A stretch of DNA of 64,000 nucleotides from UBA1413 sp964552955 (GCA_964552955.1 CAZKIU010000014.1:1-64000); one strand, 5' to 3'; numbered from the stretch's first letter, positions 53,516 to 63,149 are shown. The notes: generated from the letters alone by a model not told the origin. Numbers and translations: made by a program.

Positions 53516-54816
53516 AATCTCTTTGCCTGATATTTCGCGTCCACCAGCCGGTGCCCCTCCGGAGATACCGCTTTTTTGACATCGGTGCCGATCACAACTA
53601 TTATGACGACTACACCCTGGAACACAGAATCAAAAAGCTGGCTGAAGAGTGTTATCTTCCGGCCATCCGGTTGGTTTTACGCCAGATACACAGGTTTCCG
53701 GGAACCATGAAAGTCGCTTTTTACCTCTCCGGAACCGCCATCGACCTTTTCAACCGGTACACTCCGGAAGTTACCGCCCTTTTCGCAGAGCTGGCTGCTA
53801 CCCAACAGGTCGAATTCCTCGGTGGCACATGGTCGCACTCCCTGGCTTCCCTCGCCGGAGAGGAAGCCCTCTCCCTCCAGGCGGAACAGCATAAGAGCCT
53901 CATCATGGACCTCACCGGTCAAACCCCGGAAGTATTCCTCAATCCCGGACTGATCTATTCTGACCAGATCGGAGCCCTGGTCGAGGGCATGGATTACAAG
54001 GGGATGATCACCGAGGGGGCCCGCCATATCCTGGGATGGAAAAGCCCGGGATTCCTCTACTGCAATGCCCTGCAACCGCGGCTCAAGGTCATCATGCGCC
54101 ATTACAAACTCAGTGAAGACCTGGAATACCGCTTCTCTGACCCGGCATGGAGCGAATTTCCCCTCCAGGCCGACAAATACCTGGGTTGGATCCTCAACGG
54201 CGGCCAGCCTGCCGAATCGGTCCACCTCTGCCTCGACCTGGAAACCCTGGGCCACTACCACCCGGCTTCCTCCGGAATCTTCAGCTTCTTCGACCATCTG
54301 CTCTTCCTGGCATCCAACGCTCCGGAAATAAGCCTGGCCACCCCCTCCGAAATCATCAGCCGGCACCAACCCGTCTCCCTCATCAACGTTCCCAATCCCC
54401 TCTCCCAGGCTGGCGAGGAAAGAGATATCTCCCTGTGGAACGGCAACGACCTCCAGAGTGAGGCCTTTAACCACCTTTATGAACTCACCAGCCTGGTCAA
54501 AACCATCCATGACCCCCGGATTACATCCGACTGGAACGCCCTCCAGGATAGCGACCATTTCCGGTATATGTCAGAATCAGAGCCCGCCCCGGCGCTCCAT
54601 CACCGCCCTTCTCCCTGGAACTCCCCTTACGAAGCCTTCCTCAACTACATGAATATCCTGAACGACCTGACCATCCGCATAAAATCCATCTATTCAGGCC
54701 CTTCTCCGGAAGAATCCCTCCTCAGAATACAAACAAGACTCCACGATGTGGAAAAAGAACTCGAAAAATCAAAAGAGGAACTCTACCACCTCAGAAAACG
54801 CAGGAAAAGCCGCTGA
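53512..54816 (+). CDS. GH57 family protein, catalytic nucleophile apparently lost
   Basis: A 434-residue GH57 protein coupled to the GT4 gene by an ATGA overlap. Conserved blocks are present: FRVHQPVPLRRYRFFD, FLGGTWSHSLASL, then VFLNPGLIYSDQIGALV, ITEGARHILGWKSPGFLYCNAL and SVHLCLDLETLGHYHP with the acid/base Asp. In related Bacteroidota enzymes the third block reads F-R-N-T-E-L-I-Y, with Glu as the nucleophile. Here it is F-L-N-P-G-L-I-Y, so the Glu is Gly146 and Thr is Pro. That would make it inactive or regulatory, though it is otherwise intact and kept in the operon. The C-terminus is a Glu/Lys/Arg coiled coil (RLHDVEKELEKSKEELYHL). Confidence 0.85.
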   Translation: MKSLCLIFRVHQPVPLRRYRFFDIGADHNYYDDYTLEHRIKKLAEECYLPAIRLVLRQIHRFPGTMKVAFYLSGTAIDLFNRYTPEVTALFAELAATQQVEFLGGTWSHSLASLAGEEALSLQAEQHKSLIMDLTGQTPEVFLNPGLIYSDQIGALVEGMDYKGMITEGARHILGWKSPGFLYCNALQPRLKVIMRHYKLSEDLEYRFSDPAWSEFPLQADKYLGWILNGGQPAESVHLCLDLETLGHYHPASSGIFSFFDHLLFLASNAPEISLATPSEIISRHQPVSLINVPNPLSQAGEERDISLWNGNDLQSEAFNHLYELTSLVKTIHDPRITSDWNALQDSDHFRYMSESEPAPALHHRPSPWNSPYEAFLNYMNILNDLTIRIKSIYSGPSPEESLLRIQTRLHDVEKELEKSKEELYHLRKRRKSR

Positions 54817-54906
54817 AACCCATTGTAACCCACTTGCTAACATTAAGATTTCTCTCAGAAAAGACTGTTATTGTGATAAAAACAGGCTTCATATGCCTTT
54901 AGTCCC

Positions 54907-54914
54907 TATTTTTG
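54907..54914 (+). promoter_or_regulatory. Possible -7 promoter box (TATTTTTG)
   Basis: Matches TAnnTTTG, about 87 bases before the phosphorylase ATG in the 184-base gap after the GH57 gene. No good -33 box. It hints that the phosphorylase has its own promoter. Confidence 0.3.
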
Positions 54915-55000
54915 CACCCTGATATAAATTGTAAAAATTACTATTATTGCAGCCCGCACCTCGGTACCCGAGGCGGAACTTAAAGAAAATACAAAAGCAT

Positions 55001-57580
55001 ATGGATAGCAACAAAGGGATCAGATACATACAGCCGAAGCCGGTAGAAATGCCCCAATGGAGAAAGTTTATCGTGGAATCCGATCTTCCGGCCCGGTTGA
55101 GCCCGCTGCGTGAGCTTTCCAGGAACCTCTGGTGGGTCTGGAACAACGAAGCCCGGGAACTCTTCAGTTATATCGACGAAAAAACCTGGGAATCAGTAGA
55201 ACACAATCCGATTGTGCTTCTGGAGCAGGTGTCCTTTCAGCGGTTCCGGGAATTGGAGAAAGATCAGGTTTTCACGGGGATGATGGACCGTACCTTTGAG
55301 AAGTTCACCCGTTATATGAAAGAGAGGGAAGTGCTCAGCCAGCCGCAGGTGGCCTATTTCAGCATGGAATACGGGCTGCACGACAGCCTGAAGATTTTTT
55401 CGGGGGGACTGGGTATCCTGGCAGGGGATTATCTCAAGGAAGCCAGCGACTCCAGGGTTAACCTGGTGGGCATCGGGCTCCTGTACCGCTACGGCTACTT
55501 CCGCCAGACTATCAACATGTATGGCGAGCAGATGGCCAACTACATCCCCGAGCATTTTTCCAAGATTCCGGTGCAGCCCACCTATGATGCCAACGGCAAG
55601 TGGCTGACCATAGAAGTGGAATACCCTGGCAGAAACCTCAAGGCGCATGTCTGGGAGGTGAATGTGGGGGCCGTCAAACTCTATCTTCTCGATTCTGATA
55701 CCGACCTCAACCAGGATTTCGACCGCTCGGTGACCCACAATTTATATGGGGGCGACAATGAGAACCGCCTTAAACAGGAGATTCTCCTGGGGATCGGGGG
55801 AATCAGGCTGTTGCGGGCCCTGGGTTATCAACCGGATATCTACCATTGCAACGAAGGGCACGCGGCCCTCATCGGCATCGAGCGGCTGGTCAACATGATC
55901 GCCGAACACGGTCTTACCTACGCCGAAGCCAGGGAGGTGGTCAGGGCTTCTACCCTCTTCACCACGCACACCCCCGTGCCCGCCGGCCACGACGCCTTCC
56001 ACAACGACCTCTTCAGAGCTTATATGAACCAATACCCCGAGAGGCTGGCCCTCTCCTGGGACGAGTTCGTCCGCCTGGGAAAAGCCAAACCCGAGGAAGA
56101 CCACTTCAACATGAGCTACCTGGCCTGCAACCTCTCCCACGGCATCAACGGCGTCAGCTGGCTACACGGACAGGTCAGCAAGAAAATCCTCAAGGAACTC
56201 TACCCCGGCTATATGGAAGAGGAAATCGAGGTGGGTTATGTGACCAATGGAGTGCACTACTCCACCTGGACCGCCAAAGAGTGGAAAGATATCCACAACG
56301 AATACCTGGGGGCCGACTTCGTCGAAAACCAGCTCGACACCGAAAGATGGGACCGGATTTACCAGGTTCCCAACGAAAAGATCTGGGCCCTGCGCCAGGG
56401 ACTGAGGATGAAACTCTTCAATTATGTCAAGCAGCGTTTCTCCGACATGTGGATCCAGCGCAACGAAAACCCGCGCTACATCACCGACCTGATCGACATC
56501 CTGGATCCCAACGCGCTGACCATCGGTTTCGCCCGCCGTTTCGCCACCTACAAGAGAGCCCACCTGATCTTCCGTGACCTCGAAAGACTCGACCGGATCG
56601 TCAACAACCCCCAGCGCCCCGTCCAGTTTATCTTTGCCGGCAAAGCCCATCCCGCCGATAAAATGGGACAGGATCTGATCAAACATATCGTGGAGATCTC
56701 CAAGTTGCCCCAGTTCAAGGGAAAAATTCTTTTCGTGCAGAACTACGACATCAACCTGGCCAAGATGCTCCTGCAGGGCGTCGACGTGTGGCTCAACACC
56801 CCCACCCGCCCCCTGGAAGCCTCAGGTACCAGCGGCGAAAAAGGGGTCATGAACGGCACACTTCACTTCTCGGTCCTCGACGGCTGGTGGGTCGAAGGCT
56901 ATAAAAAAGATGCCGGATGGGCCCTCTCCATGGACAGGTCCTATGATGTCCAGGATTTCCAGGATGAACTCGACGCCGGAACCATCTACAACACCCTGGA
57001 AGACGAGATCGTCCCCGCCTTCTACGAACGCAACCAGAATGGGATCCCTGAAAAATGGGTCGGCTACATCAAGAATACCATCGCCAGGGTGGCCTCCAAC
57101 TTTACTACCAGCAGGATGATACGCGACTACATGGACCGTTTCTACCTGCCTCAGTTCGAGAGAACCCGGAAGATGACCGCCGAAAACTTCAAAAAAGCCC
57201 GCGAATTGTCGGCATGGAAATTCTGGGTCAGCTCGGTATGGGATCAGATCGAGGTCAAGGAAGTCCACATCGCCCACGGCATCACCCACCTGATGAAAAT
57301 CGGCCAGGACTACCCTGCCCGGGTCACCGTCGACCTCAAAGGACTGACCAGCAAGGACGTGGGCCTCGAACTGGTCATCGCCCTCAATGGCAGCAACCAG
57401 CCCCCGAAACTGGTCGAGAAAATGGAATTCTCCGTCGAGAAATGTGAAGGCAGCATTGCTACTTTCTTCCTCGATGTCCATATCGAGAAAGCGGGAACAT
57501 ACAGCTATGGCCTCAGGCTTTTCCCAAAAAATGAAAACCTCGGCCACCGTCAGGATTTCAAGTACGTGAAATGGCTCTGA
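55001..57580 (+). CDS. glgP: Alpha-glucan (glycogen) phosphorylase, GT35
   Basis: An 859-residue PLP enzyme releasing glucose-1-phosphate from glycogen. The N-terminal DUF3417-like region (LSRNLWWVWNNEARELFSYID) marks the smaller bacterial/archaeal group. Substrate and PLP sites include YFSMEYGLHDSLKIFSGGLG, HCNEGHAALIGIERL, FTTHTPVPAGHDAF and EVGYVTNGVHYSTW. The PLP-binding Lys is K614 in EASGTSGEKGVMNGTLHF. The start is ATG 55001; the longer frame upstream is not protein-like. The gene closes the glycogen cluster. Confidence 0.95.
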   Translation: MDSNKGIRYIQPKPVEMPQWRKFIVESDLPARLSPLRELSRNLWWVWNNEARELFSYIDEKTWESVEHNPIVLLEQVSFQRFRELEKDQVFTGMMDRTFEKFTRYMKEREVLSQPQVAYFSMEYGLHDSLKIFSGGLGILAGDYLKEASDSRVNLVGIGLLYRYGYFRQTINMYGEQMANYIPEHFSKIPVQPTYDANGKWLTIEVEYPGRNLKAHVWEVNVGAVKLYLLDSDTDLNQDFDRSVTHNLYGGDNENRLKQEILLGIGGIRLLRALGYQPDIYHCNEGHAALIGIERLVNMIAEHGLTYAEAREVVRASTLFTTHTPVPAGHDAFHNDLFRAYMNQYPERLALSWDEFVRLGKAKPEEDHFNMSYLACNLSHGINGVSWLHGQVSKKILKELYPGYMEEEIEVGYVTNGVHYSTWTAKEWKDIHNEYLGADFVENQLDTERWDRIYQVPNEKIWALRQGLRMKLFNYVKQRFSDMWIQRNENPRYITDLIDILDPNALTIGFARRFATYKRAHLIFRDLERLDRIVNNPQRPVQFIFAGKAHPADKMGQDLIKHIVEISKLPQFKGKILFVQNYDINLAKMLLQGVDVWLNTPTRPLEASGTSGEKGVMNGTLHFSVLDGWWVEGYKKDAGWALSMDRSYDVQDFQDELDAGTIYNTLEDEIVPAFYERNQNGIPEKWVGYIKNTIARVASNFTTSRMIRDYMDRFYLPQFERTRKMTAENFKKARELSAWKFWVSSVWDQIEVKEVHIAHGITHLMKIGQDYPARVTVDLKGLTSKDVGLELVIALNGSNQPPKLVEKMEFSVEKCEGSIATFFLDVHIEKAGTYSYGLRLFPKNENLGHRQDFKYVKWL

Positions 57581-57663
57581 TCTGAATTTCACCGCTGGAA
57601 CCGACCCACGGGAGACCCTCCCCCGGTGCCCTGATTTTTGCCTTACCACAAAATTACCATACC

Positions 57664-58236
57664 ATGCAAAAGAGCAATATCGGAGAAAAAATAAGGCAAT
57701 TCCGTGAGATGCGGATGATTGCCCGTGAGGATCTGGCCCTGAATGCCAACCTCGACCAGGAGCAACTGCGGATCATCGAGGAAGAAGGGGTGGTCCCCTC
57801 CCTGGGCCCCCTGATCCGGATTGCCCGCGCCCTGGGTGTGAGAATCGGTACTTTCCTCGACGATGCAGATCAGGTAGGCCCCGTGGTCGTCAGATCAGGC
57901 ACCGAAAGAAGCACCGTCAGCTTCTCTTCGAGTGATCCCTCCACGCGCCAGCACCTCAACTTCTTCTCCCTGGCTGCCGACAAAACCGGCCGCCACATGG
58001 AGCCTTTCATCGTCGATATCCAGCCGGCACAGGCCTCCGACTACAAACTCTCCTCCCATGAAGGCGAAGAGTTCATCTATGTCCTCGAAGGATGCGTCGA
58101 AATCAACTATGGCAGGGAAACCTACCGCATCGAAAAAGGAGACTCTATCTATTACGACTCTATCGTGCTACACAATGTCCATGCAGGGTGTGACCAGCCG
58201 GCAAAAATCCTCGCCGTCGTTTACACCCCTTACTGA
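57664..58236 (+). CDS. XRE-family regulator with cupin domain
   Basis: A 190-residue regulator. Residues about 5-65 form a lambda-repressor-like helix-turn-helix (IGEKIRQFREMRMIAREDLA, LNANLDQEQLRIIEEEGVVPSLGPLIRIARALG). Residues about 115-188 form a cupin (SSHEGEEFIYVLEGCVEINYG, IEKGDSIYYDSIVLHNVHAG) that likely senses a small molecule. In Bacteroidota this type commonly precedes an AMP-binding ligase, as here (36 bases to the next start), so it probably controls that gene. Confidence 0.88.
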   Translation: MQKSNIGEKIRQFREMRMIAREDLALNANLDQEQLRIIEEEGVVPSLGPLIRIARALGVRIGTFLDDADQVGPVVVRSGTERSTVSFSSSDPSTRQHLNFFSLAADKTGRHMEPFIVDIQPAQASDYKLSSHEGEEFIYVLEGCVEINYGRETYRIEKGDSIYYDSIVLHNVHAGCDQPAKILAVVYTPY

Positions 58237-58272
58237 TTCCCGGTTTATCAGCACTCTGTTAATCATTGAACC

Positions 58273-60080
58273 ATGCAACTACTGGATTACACCCTGGGCG
58301 AAATTCTCGAGAAATGGGCCATTGAAACCCCTGACCAGGAATTCATCGTTTATCCTGACCGCAACCTCCGCTTCACGTACCGGAGTTTCAACGACCGCGT
58401 CGACAGGCTGGCCAAAGGCCTCCTTTACATCGGCATTCAACCCGGCGACAAGGTGGGCATATGGGCCAAGAACGTCCCCGACTGGCTCACCTTTATGTTT
58501 GCCGCCGCCAAAATCGGAGCCATTCTGGTCACCATCAATACCAGCTACAAGAAATCGGAACTCGAATATATCCTGCAGAATGCCGATATCCATACCCTGT
58601 GCATGGTCGATGGTTACAGGGAGAGCGATTACCTGCAGATGGTTTTCGAGCTGGTTCCCGAGCTGAAGGAGCTTCCCCGCGGAGAACTGCACAGCAGCCG
58701 TTTTCCGGCATTGCGGAATGTGGTTTTCATCGGCCAGCAGAAACACCGGGGTATGTATAACACCCAGGAACTCCTGCTCATGGGGGGCCATGTCGACGAC
58801 TTCGAGATTGAGACCATCCGCGGAAATATAGGCTGCCACGACGTGGTCAACATGCAGTACACCTCCGGAACCACCGGCTTCCCCAAAGGAGTGATGCTCT
58901 CCCATCATAATATCCTCAACAACGGATTCTCAGTGGGGGAATGCATGAAATTCACCTCCGCCGAGCGGGTGATGACCCCGGTGCCCCTCTTTCACTGTTT
59001 TGGATGCGTTCTGTCGCTCTGTGCCGTCATCACCCATGGTGCGACCATGGTGCTGGTCGAGGAATTCGACCCCCTGATGGTCCTGGCTTCGGTACAACGT
59101 GAAAAATGTACCGCCCTCTATGGGGTGCCTACCATGTTCATCGCCGAGCTGCACCACCCGATGTTCGACATGTTTGACCTGACCAGCCTCCGTACCGGCA
59201 TCATGGCCGGAGCCCTCTGCCCCATCGAAACCATGAACCAGGTGATGTCTAAAATGCATGCCAAAGATATCATCATTGTTTACGGCCTCACAGAAACCTC
59301 CCCGGGGATGACGGCCACCCGTACTCACAACTCCCCCGAGGTAAAGGCCACCACCGTGGGCTTCGAACTCCCCAACGTTGAAGTGAAGATCCTTCACCCC
59401 GAAACAGGTAAGGAGTGCGCCATCGGCGAACAGGGCGAGATCTGCTGCCGTGGGTACAATATCATGAAAGGCTATTACAAAAACGAAGAAGCCACCCGTA
59501 AAGCCATTGACACTGAAGGTTTTCTCCACTCGGGCGACCTGGCCGTGAAAACCGAAGACGGCTTCTACCGCATCACCGGCCGCATCAAGGACATGATCAT
59601 CCGCGGTGGAGAGAATATCTACCCCCGTGAAATTGAGAATTTCCTTTACCAGATGGATCAGATCGAAGCGGTGGAGGTGGCAGCCGTCCCCAGCCCCAAA
59701 TACGGGGAACAGGTGGGGGCCTTTATCAAAGTCAAAAAGGGAGCCACCCTGACCGAAGAAGAGGTGACCGACTTCTGCCGCGGTCAGATTGCCCGCTACA
59801 AAGTGCCCAAATACATCTTCTTCGTGAACGAATACCCCATGACCGCCAGCGGCAAAATCCAGAAATACAAACTCACTCAGATGAGTACCNNNNNNNNNNN
59901 NNNNNNNNNNNNNNNNNNNNNNNNNNNNNNNNNNNNNNNNNNNNNNNNNNNNNNNNNNNNNNNNNNNNNNNNNNNNNNNNNNNNNNNNNCCCCATGACCG
60001 CCAGCGGCAAAATCCAGAAATACAAACTCACTCAGATGAGTACCAGTCTGCTGGAAGCTGCCGGCAAGGAAGTCATCTGA
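58273..60080 (+). CDS. Acyl-CoA synthetase (AMP-binding), with false gap
   Basis: A medium/long-chain acyl-CoA ligase activating a fatty or aromatic acid with ATP and CoA. The P-loop motif is YTSGTTGFPKG; further AMP-binding signatures are YGLTETSPGM, the SGDLAVKTEDGFY Asp, GRIKDMIIRGGENIYPREIE and the catalytic Lys in TASGKIQKYKL. A 100-N gap at 59890 is flanked by identical 55-base copies (59835-59889 and 59990-60044). Collapsing these joins the frame to SLLEAAGKEVI and a stop, giving 550 residues. The gene is therefore intact in the genome. It follows a cupin regulator that likely controls it. The acyl substrate is unknown. Confidence 0.92.
59890..59989. other. False assembly gap (100 N)
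   Basis: The 55 bases left and right of the N run are identical, so two contig ends overlap. A 55-base overlap fits a de Bruijn k-mer of 55. No sequence is likely missing. Confidence 0.9.
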
Positions 60081-60132
60081 AGGGCAATGAGGTCCTGTCT
60101 GCTGGAAGCTGCCGGCAAGGAAGTCATCTGAA
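60046..60132. repeat. 36-base direct duplication at the ligase end
   Basis: Bases 60046-60081 recur at 60097-60132 (offset 51). The unit covers the last codons (LLEAAGKEVI), stop and one base. The second copy is non-coding. It may be a real tandem duplication or another assembly artefact of the nearby contig end. Confidence 0.75.
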
Positions 60133-60181
60133 CGGGGGCACTATTTTTCCCCTGTGCTTCAGGCCACACCGGCCACCACTC

Positions 60182-60973
60182 TTACTGCTGCAGGTTGATC
60201 AGCCGGGGCATCACGTCGGCTCCCCGGAGGAGGGGGTCCCCATCATAATAGACTTTGTGAAGAAAGAGCCCCGACGGCGGAGCAGTCAGTTGCGCCGGCA
60301 GTGGTGAGGCATGCTCCAGGAAGCCGGCCACCTCCACGGGATCCAGCTTTCTGCGGCCTGTCTCCACCAGAACACCCGTGATGCGCCTGACCATCTTCCA
60401 GAGGAAATGGGATCCGGTGATGTGCACGGCAATCAGGTCGGAAGTCTCATGGATATCCACAAAACCGACTTCCACCAGGGTCGAGCCTTCCGAAGGGGGC
60501 TGGTCGGTAAAAGAGCGGAAATCGTGCCGGCCCGCCAGCGCTTCGGCGGCCATCCTCATCCTGGCGGTGTCGAGGTCATCCTTGACCCACCAGCAGAAAG
60601 ACTTGTTGAAGGCCGTCCGCCGTTTGGCAATCAGGTAGACATAACTGCGGGCCACCGCGTCATAACGGGCGTGAAAACGGGGATCTGCCTTTTCGACCTT
60701 AAGCACATGAATGTCGGGGGGCAACAGGTCGTTGATCCGGAACTGCAGTTTGCGGGGGGGCATCTCCTCTCTCACCTCCAGGTGGGCGACCTGTTCCAGG
60801 GCATGCACTCCGCTGTCGGTACGACCCGCCCCGTAAAACTCCACTCTTATTCCGGGAAATAAACGGTCACACACCGTCAGAAACTCCCCCTGCACCGTCC
60901 GGTGCCCCTTCTGTGCCTGCCAGCCGTAATAACGGCTCCCATCATACTCTATCGTTAGCTTGTACCGGGCCAT
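60182..60973 (-). CDS. truA: tRNA pseudouridine(38-40) synthase
   Basis: A 263-residue enzyme converting U38-40 of tRNA anticodon arms to pseudouridine. The catalytic Asp is D53 in FYGAGRTDSGVHALEQVAH. The start MARYKLTIEYDGSRYYGWQ at ATG 60973 is canonical; upstream codons are not. Later blocks include VARSYVYLIAKRR, ALAGRHDFRSFTD and GSHFLWKMVRRITGVLVETG. It is alone between the acyl ligase and the isomerase-like gene. Confidence 0.96.
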   Translation of the reverse strand: MARYKLTIEYDGSRYYGWQAQKGHRTVQGEFLTVCDRLFPGIRVEFYGAGRTDSGVHALEQVAHLEVREEMPPRKLQFRINDLLPPDIHVLKVEKADPRFHARYDAVARSYVYLIAKRRTAFNKSFCWWVKDDLDTARMRMAAEALAGRHDFRSFTDQPPSEGSTLVEVGFVDIHETSDLIAVHITGSHFLWKMVRRITGVLVETGRRKLDPVEVAGFLEHASPLPAQLTAPPSGLFLHKVYYDGDPLLRGADVMPRLINLQQ

Positions 60974-61029
60974 TTTTTTGCTCAAAGATAGGCCAAACAC
61001 CCCCTCAGATTGCCCTGTTCAAAAAAAAA

Positions 61030-61202
61030 GTTGCCCCCTCACAGGCACAACACCAACACCGGCCTTCGAACTACAGCCCCTGACTGCCTCCCGATAACAA
61101 TAGTGATTGCCCCTTACAGGAGCAACCCTGTCGCCGTTCCTCACACCACTGCCCATGATACCCCCCGGGAACAAAAGAGGTTGCCCCCTCTCAGGAACAA
61201 CC
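61030..61202. repeat. Three copies of a 22-24 base imperfect palindrome
   Basis: Units at 61030-61051, 61105-61127 and 61179-61202, about 75 bases apart, share GnTTGCCCC(C)T..CAGG..CAAC(C). The last two also share an upstream AACAA-A-AG block. Each can fold as a hairpin; the one at 61030 is followed on the minus strand by nine T, and the one at 61179 by TTTT. They could be intergenic repeat elements with terminator ability. Confidence 0.7.
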
Positions 61203-61206
61203 TCTT
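61175..61206 (-). terminator. Possible terminator after the isomerase-like gene
   Basis: Minus-strand hairpin: 61206-61198 pairs with 61183-61175 (AAGAGGTTG/CAACCTCTT, 9 base pairs, 14-base loop) followed by TTG then T-rich sequence. It lies about 37 bases after the stop at 61243. Confidence 0.5.
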
Positions 61207-61242
61207 CCGGCATAACCGCCCGGTGGAACCGGAACGTGCCCT

Positions 61243-62118
61243 TTATGGCAATACTACAAAATCAGCATTGTTGAGATAGTCAACACTCATCTTGCAACTC
61301 TCGAAGGGCTCGAAATTATAACGTTCGACTTCGACAATCCCGTATTTCATTCCCGAAAGCTCCAGCGACGGCCAGATGGCAGCAAAGTCGACCTTCCCGC
61401 TGGTTCCCACTTCGGCCTCATCCTTGATGTGCCAGAGGGTGAACCGGCCAGGATAGTTGGTGAAATAATCGACCGGATTCTTTCCGCCGATCACACACCA
61501 GTAAAGGTCCATCTGGAACATCACCTTCGCCGGATCGGTATTCTGAAGCATGAAATCATAAACGACCATGCTGTCGAGGGAGGTTGAAAACTCCTTATCG
61601 TGGTTGTGGTAGCCGAACATAATGCCCTTGGCATTGCATTTCTCGCCCACAGCATTGAAATAGTCACAATATTTTTTAAGCCCGTCGAGGGTTTCATAAC
61701 CGGTGCGGCCCATCCAGGGCTGTACAATCCATTTCACGCCGGCCGCCACATGGGCATCGATACACTGGTCCCACCAGGCCATAGTCTCTTCATAACTGGC
61801 ACTGTCAGGAATGTCCCGGCCAGTGTGGGAACCCAGAAAGGCCAACCCGTTGGCTTCACACAGATTCTTAAACTCCACGGGATCCAAACCGTAAAACTTA
61901 CCATCACGGTATCCGGCAGCCTCTACAAAGGTGTAACCCATCTTGCCCACCTTCTCAATGGTCGCCGATAAATTCCCACCGATGGAATCACGCAACGAAT
62001 ACAATTGTAGCCCGATGTTCTTCTTGGGGGCTGGCTTTTCACAGGAGACCAGGGTGGTGAAAACCAACATCAACACCACAGGCATCATCAAAACACGCAT
62101 TACTAATCCTTTCTTCAT
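61243..62118 (-). CDS. Sugar phosphate isomerase/epimerase-like lipoprotein
   Basis: A 291-residue protein with a lipoprotein signal (LMLVFTTLVSC, Cys at residue 26) and a xylose-isomerase-like TIM barrel: NIGLQLYSLRDSIGGNLSATI, FLGSHTGRDI, GIMFGYHNHDKEF, VMFQMDLYWCVIGG and LWHIKDEAEVG. Metal-binding Glu, His and Asp of the family are present (HNHDKEF, QMDLYW). Exported TIM-barrel isomerases of this kind are common in Bacteroidota; the substrate is unknown. Confidence 0.87.
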   Translation of the reverse strand: MKKGLVMRVLMMPVVLMLVFTTLVSCEKPAPKKNIGLQLYSLRDSIGGNLSATIEKVGKMGYTFVEAAGYRDGKFYGLDPVEFKNLCEANGLAFLGSHTGRDIPDSASYEETMAWWDQCIDAHVAAGVKWIVQPWMGRTGYETLDGLKKYCDYFNAVGEKCNAKGIMFGYHNHDKEFSTSLDSMVVYDFMLQNTDPAKVMFQMDLYWCVIGGKNPVDYFTNYPGRFTLWHIKDEAEVGTSGKVDFAAIWPSLELSGMKYGIVEVERYNFEPFESCKMSVDYLNNADFVVLP

Positions 62119-62215
62119 TTTTTAATCAGGTTTATTGTGAAACATAGAATTGGCTGTTGGAAAGCGTACTCCAAAAATATTCAATTTTTGTAATTTTGGC
62201 GCTTCAAAGTCAAAA

Positions 62216-63148
62216 ATGAATCATAACAGGAACCACCGTCCTATTTTGGCCGCACTGGGGGCCATGCTCTTCTGGAGTTTCTCCTTCGTCTGGGTCAAGG
62301 TAGCGTACCAGGCTTATGAACCCCTGACTGTTGTCCTTCTGCGGCTGGTTATCTCCGCGTTACTGCTATTCACCTTCTCGCTGATGATCAGAAGGTTACA
62401 GATCCCCGCCCGGAAAGATGCCCCCATTTTCATCCTGCTGGCGCTTTTTGAGCCCTTTCTCTATTTCATGGGCGAGAGTTATGGCCTGAAGTATGTCTCT
62501 TCAACGGTGGCCGCGGTCATCGTGGCGACCATTCCTCTTTTTGCCCCGTTCTTCGCCTGGTATTTCTACCGCGAGAAACTCACTCCCATGAATATCGCGG
62601 GACTGGTGGCCTCCTTCCTGGGGGTGGCAGTGGTGGTCACCAACAACGATTTCTCCTTCGGAGCCTCCCCCAAAGGGGTCATCCTGGAATTCCTGGCTGT
62701 CTTTTCAGCCATTGCCTATTCCACCGTGCTGCGAAAACTGGCCTTTCGCTACAACACCTTTACCATCATTGCCTTTCAGAATCTGATCGGCATTGTCATG
62801 TTTCTGCCCTTCTGGATGATCTTTGAAATGCGGGGATTCCTGGCGACCCCTTTCCACCCCGGGGCCTTCAGATCCATCCTGCTCCTGGCCGTCTTCGCCT
62901 CCTCGGTGGCCTTTATCCTCTTCACCTTCAGCGTCAGAAGTATGGGCATCAACCGTTCCAATAGCTATATCAACCTCATCCCGGTCTTCGTGGCCCTCCT
63001 GGCCTGGCTGATTCTGGGCGACCAGCTGACCCCCCGCAAATTCGCAGGTATCGCTCTGGTCATAGCGGGTCTCTTTCTGGCCCAGATCAAAAAAAGAGAC
63101 CTCCCGGCACCTCCGGCAGATCAGGATAAGGGAGGTGAAAATAAATAG
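62216..63148 (+). CDS. DMT-superfamily transporter, EamA
   Basis: A 310-residue ten-span inner-membrane transporter. Two EamA repeats are visible: the first starts PILAALGAMLFWSFSFVWVKVAYQ, the second GVILEFLAVFSAIAYSTVLRKLA, each with YxxSS/A and loop Pro features (SFLGVAVVVTNND; LVIAGLFLAQIKKR). Family members export amino acids, metabolites or drugs. ATG 62216 follows a TAATTTTG box at 62191-62198, so the earlier in-frame part is not used. Confidence 0.9.
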   Translation: MNHNRNHRPILAALGAMLFWSFSFVWVKVAYQAYEPLTVVLLRLVISALLLFTFSLMIRRLQIPARKDAPIFILLALFEPFLYFMGESYGLKYVSSTVAAVIVATIPLFAPFFAWYFYREKLTPMNIAGLVASFLGVAVVVTNNDFSFGASPKGVILEFLAVFSAIAYSTVLRKLAFRYNTFTIIAFQNLIGIVMFLPFWMIFEMRGFLATPFHPGAFRSILLLAVFASSVAFILFTFSVRSMGINRSNSYINLIPVFVALLAWLILGDQLTPRKFAGIALVIAGLFLAQIKKRDLPAPPADQDKGGENK

Positions 63149-63149
63149 G

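Noticed and set aside
56822..57649. 275-codon minus-strand frame
   Set aside because: Antisense to the phosphorylase, with no domain features.
61019..61213. 64-codon minus-strand frame with repeated V-P-x-R-G peptides
   Set aside because: The peptide repeats come from the DNA hairpin repeats in phase; non-coding explanation is simpler.
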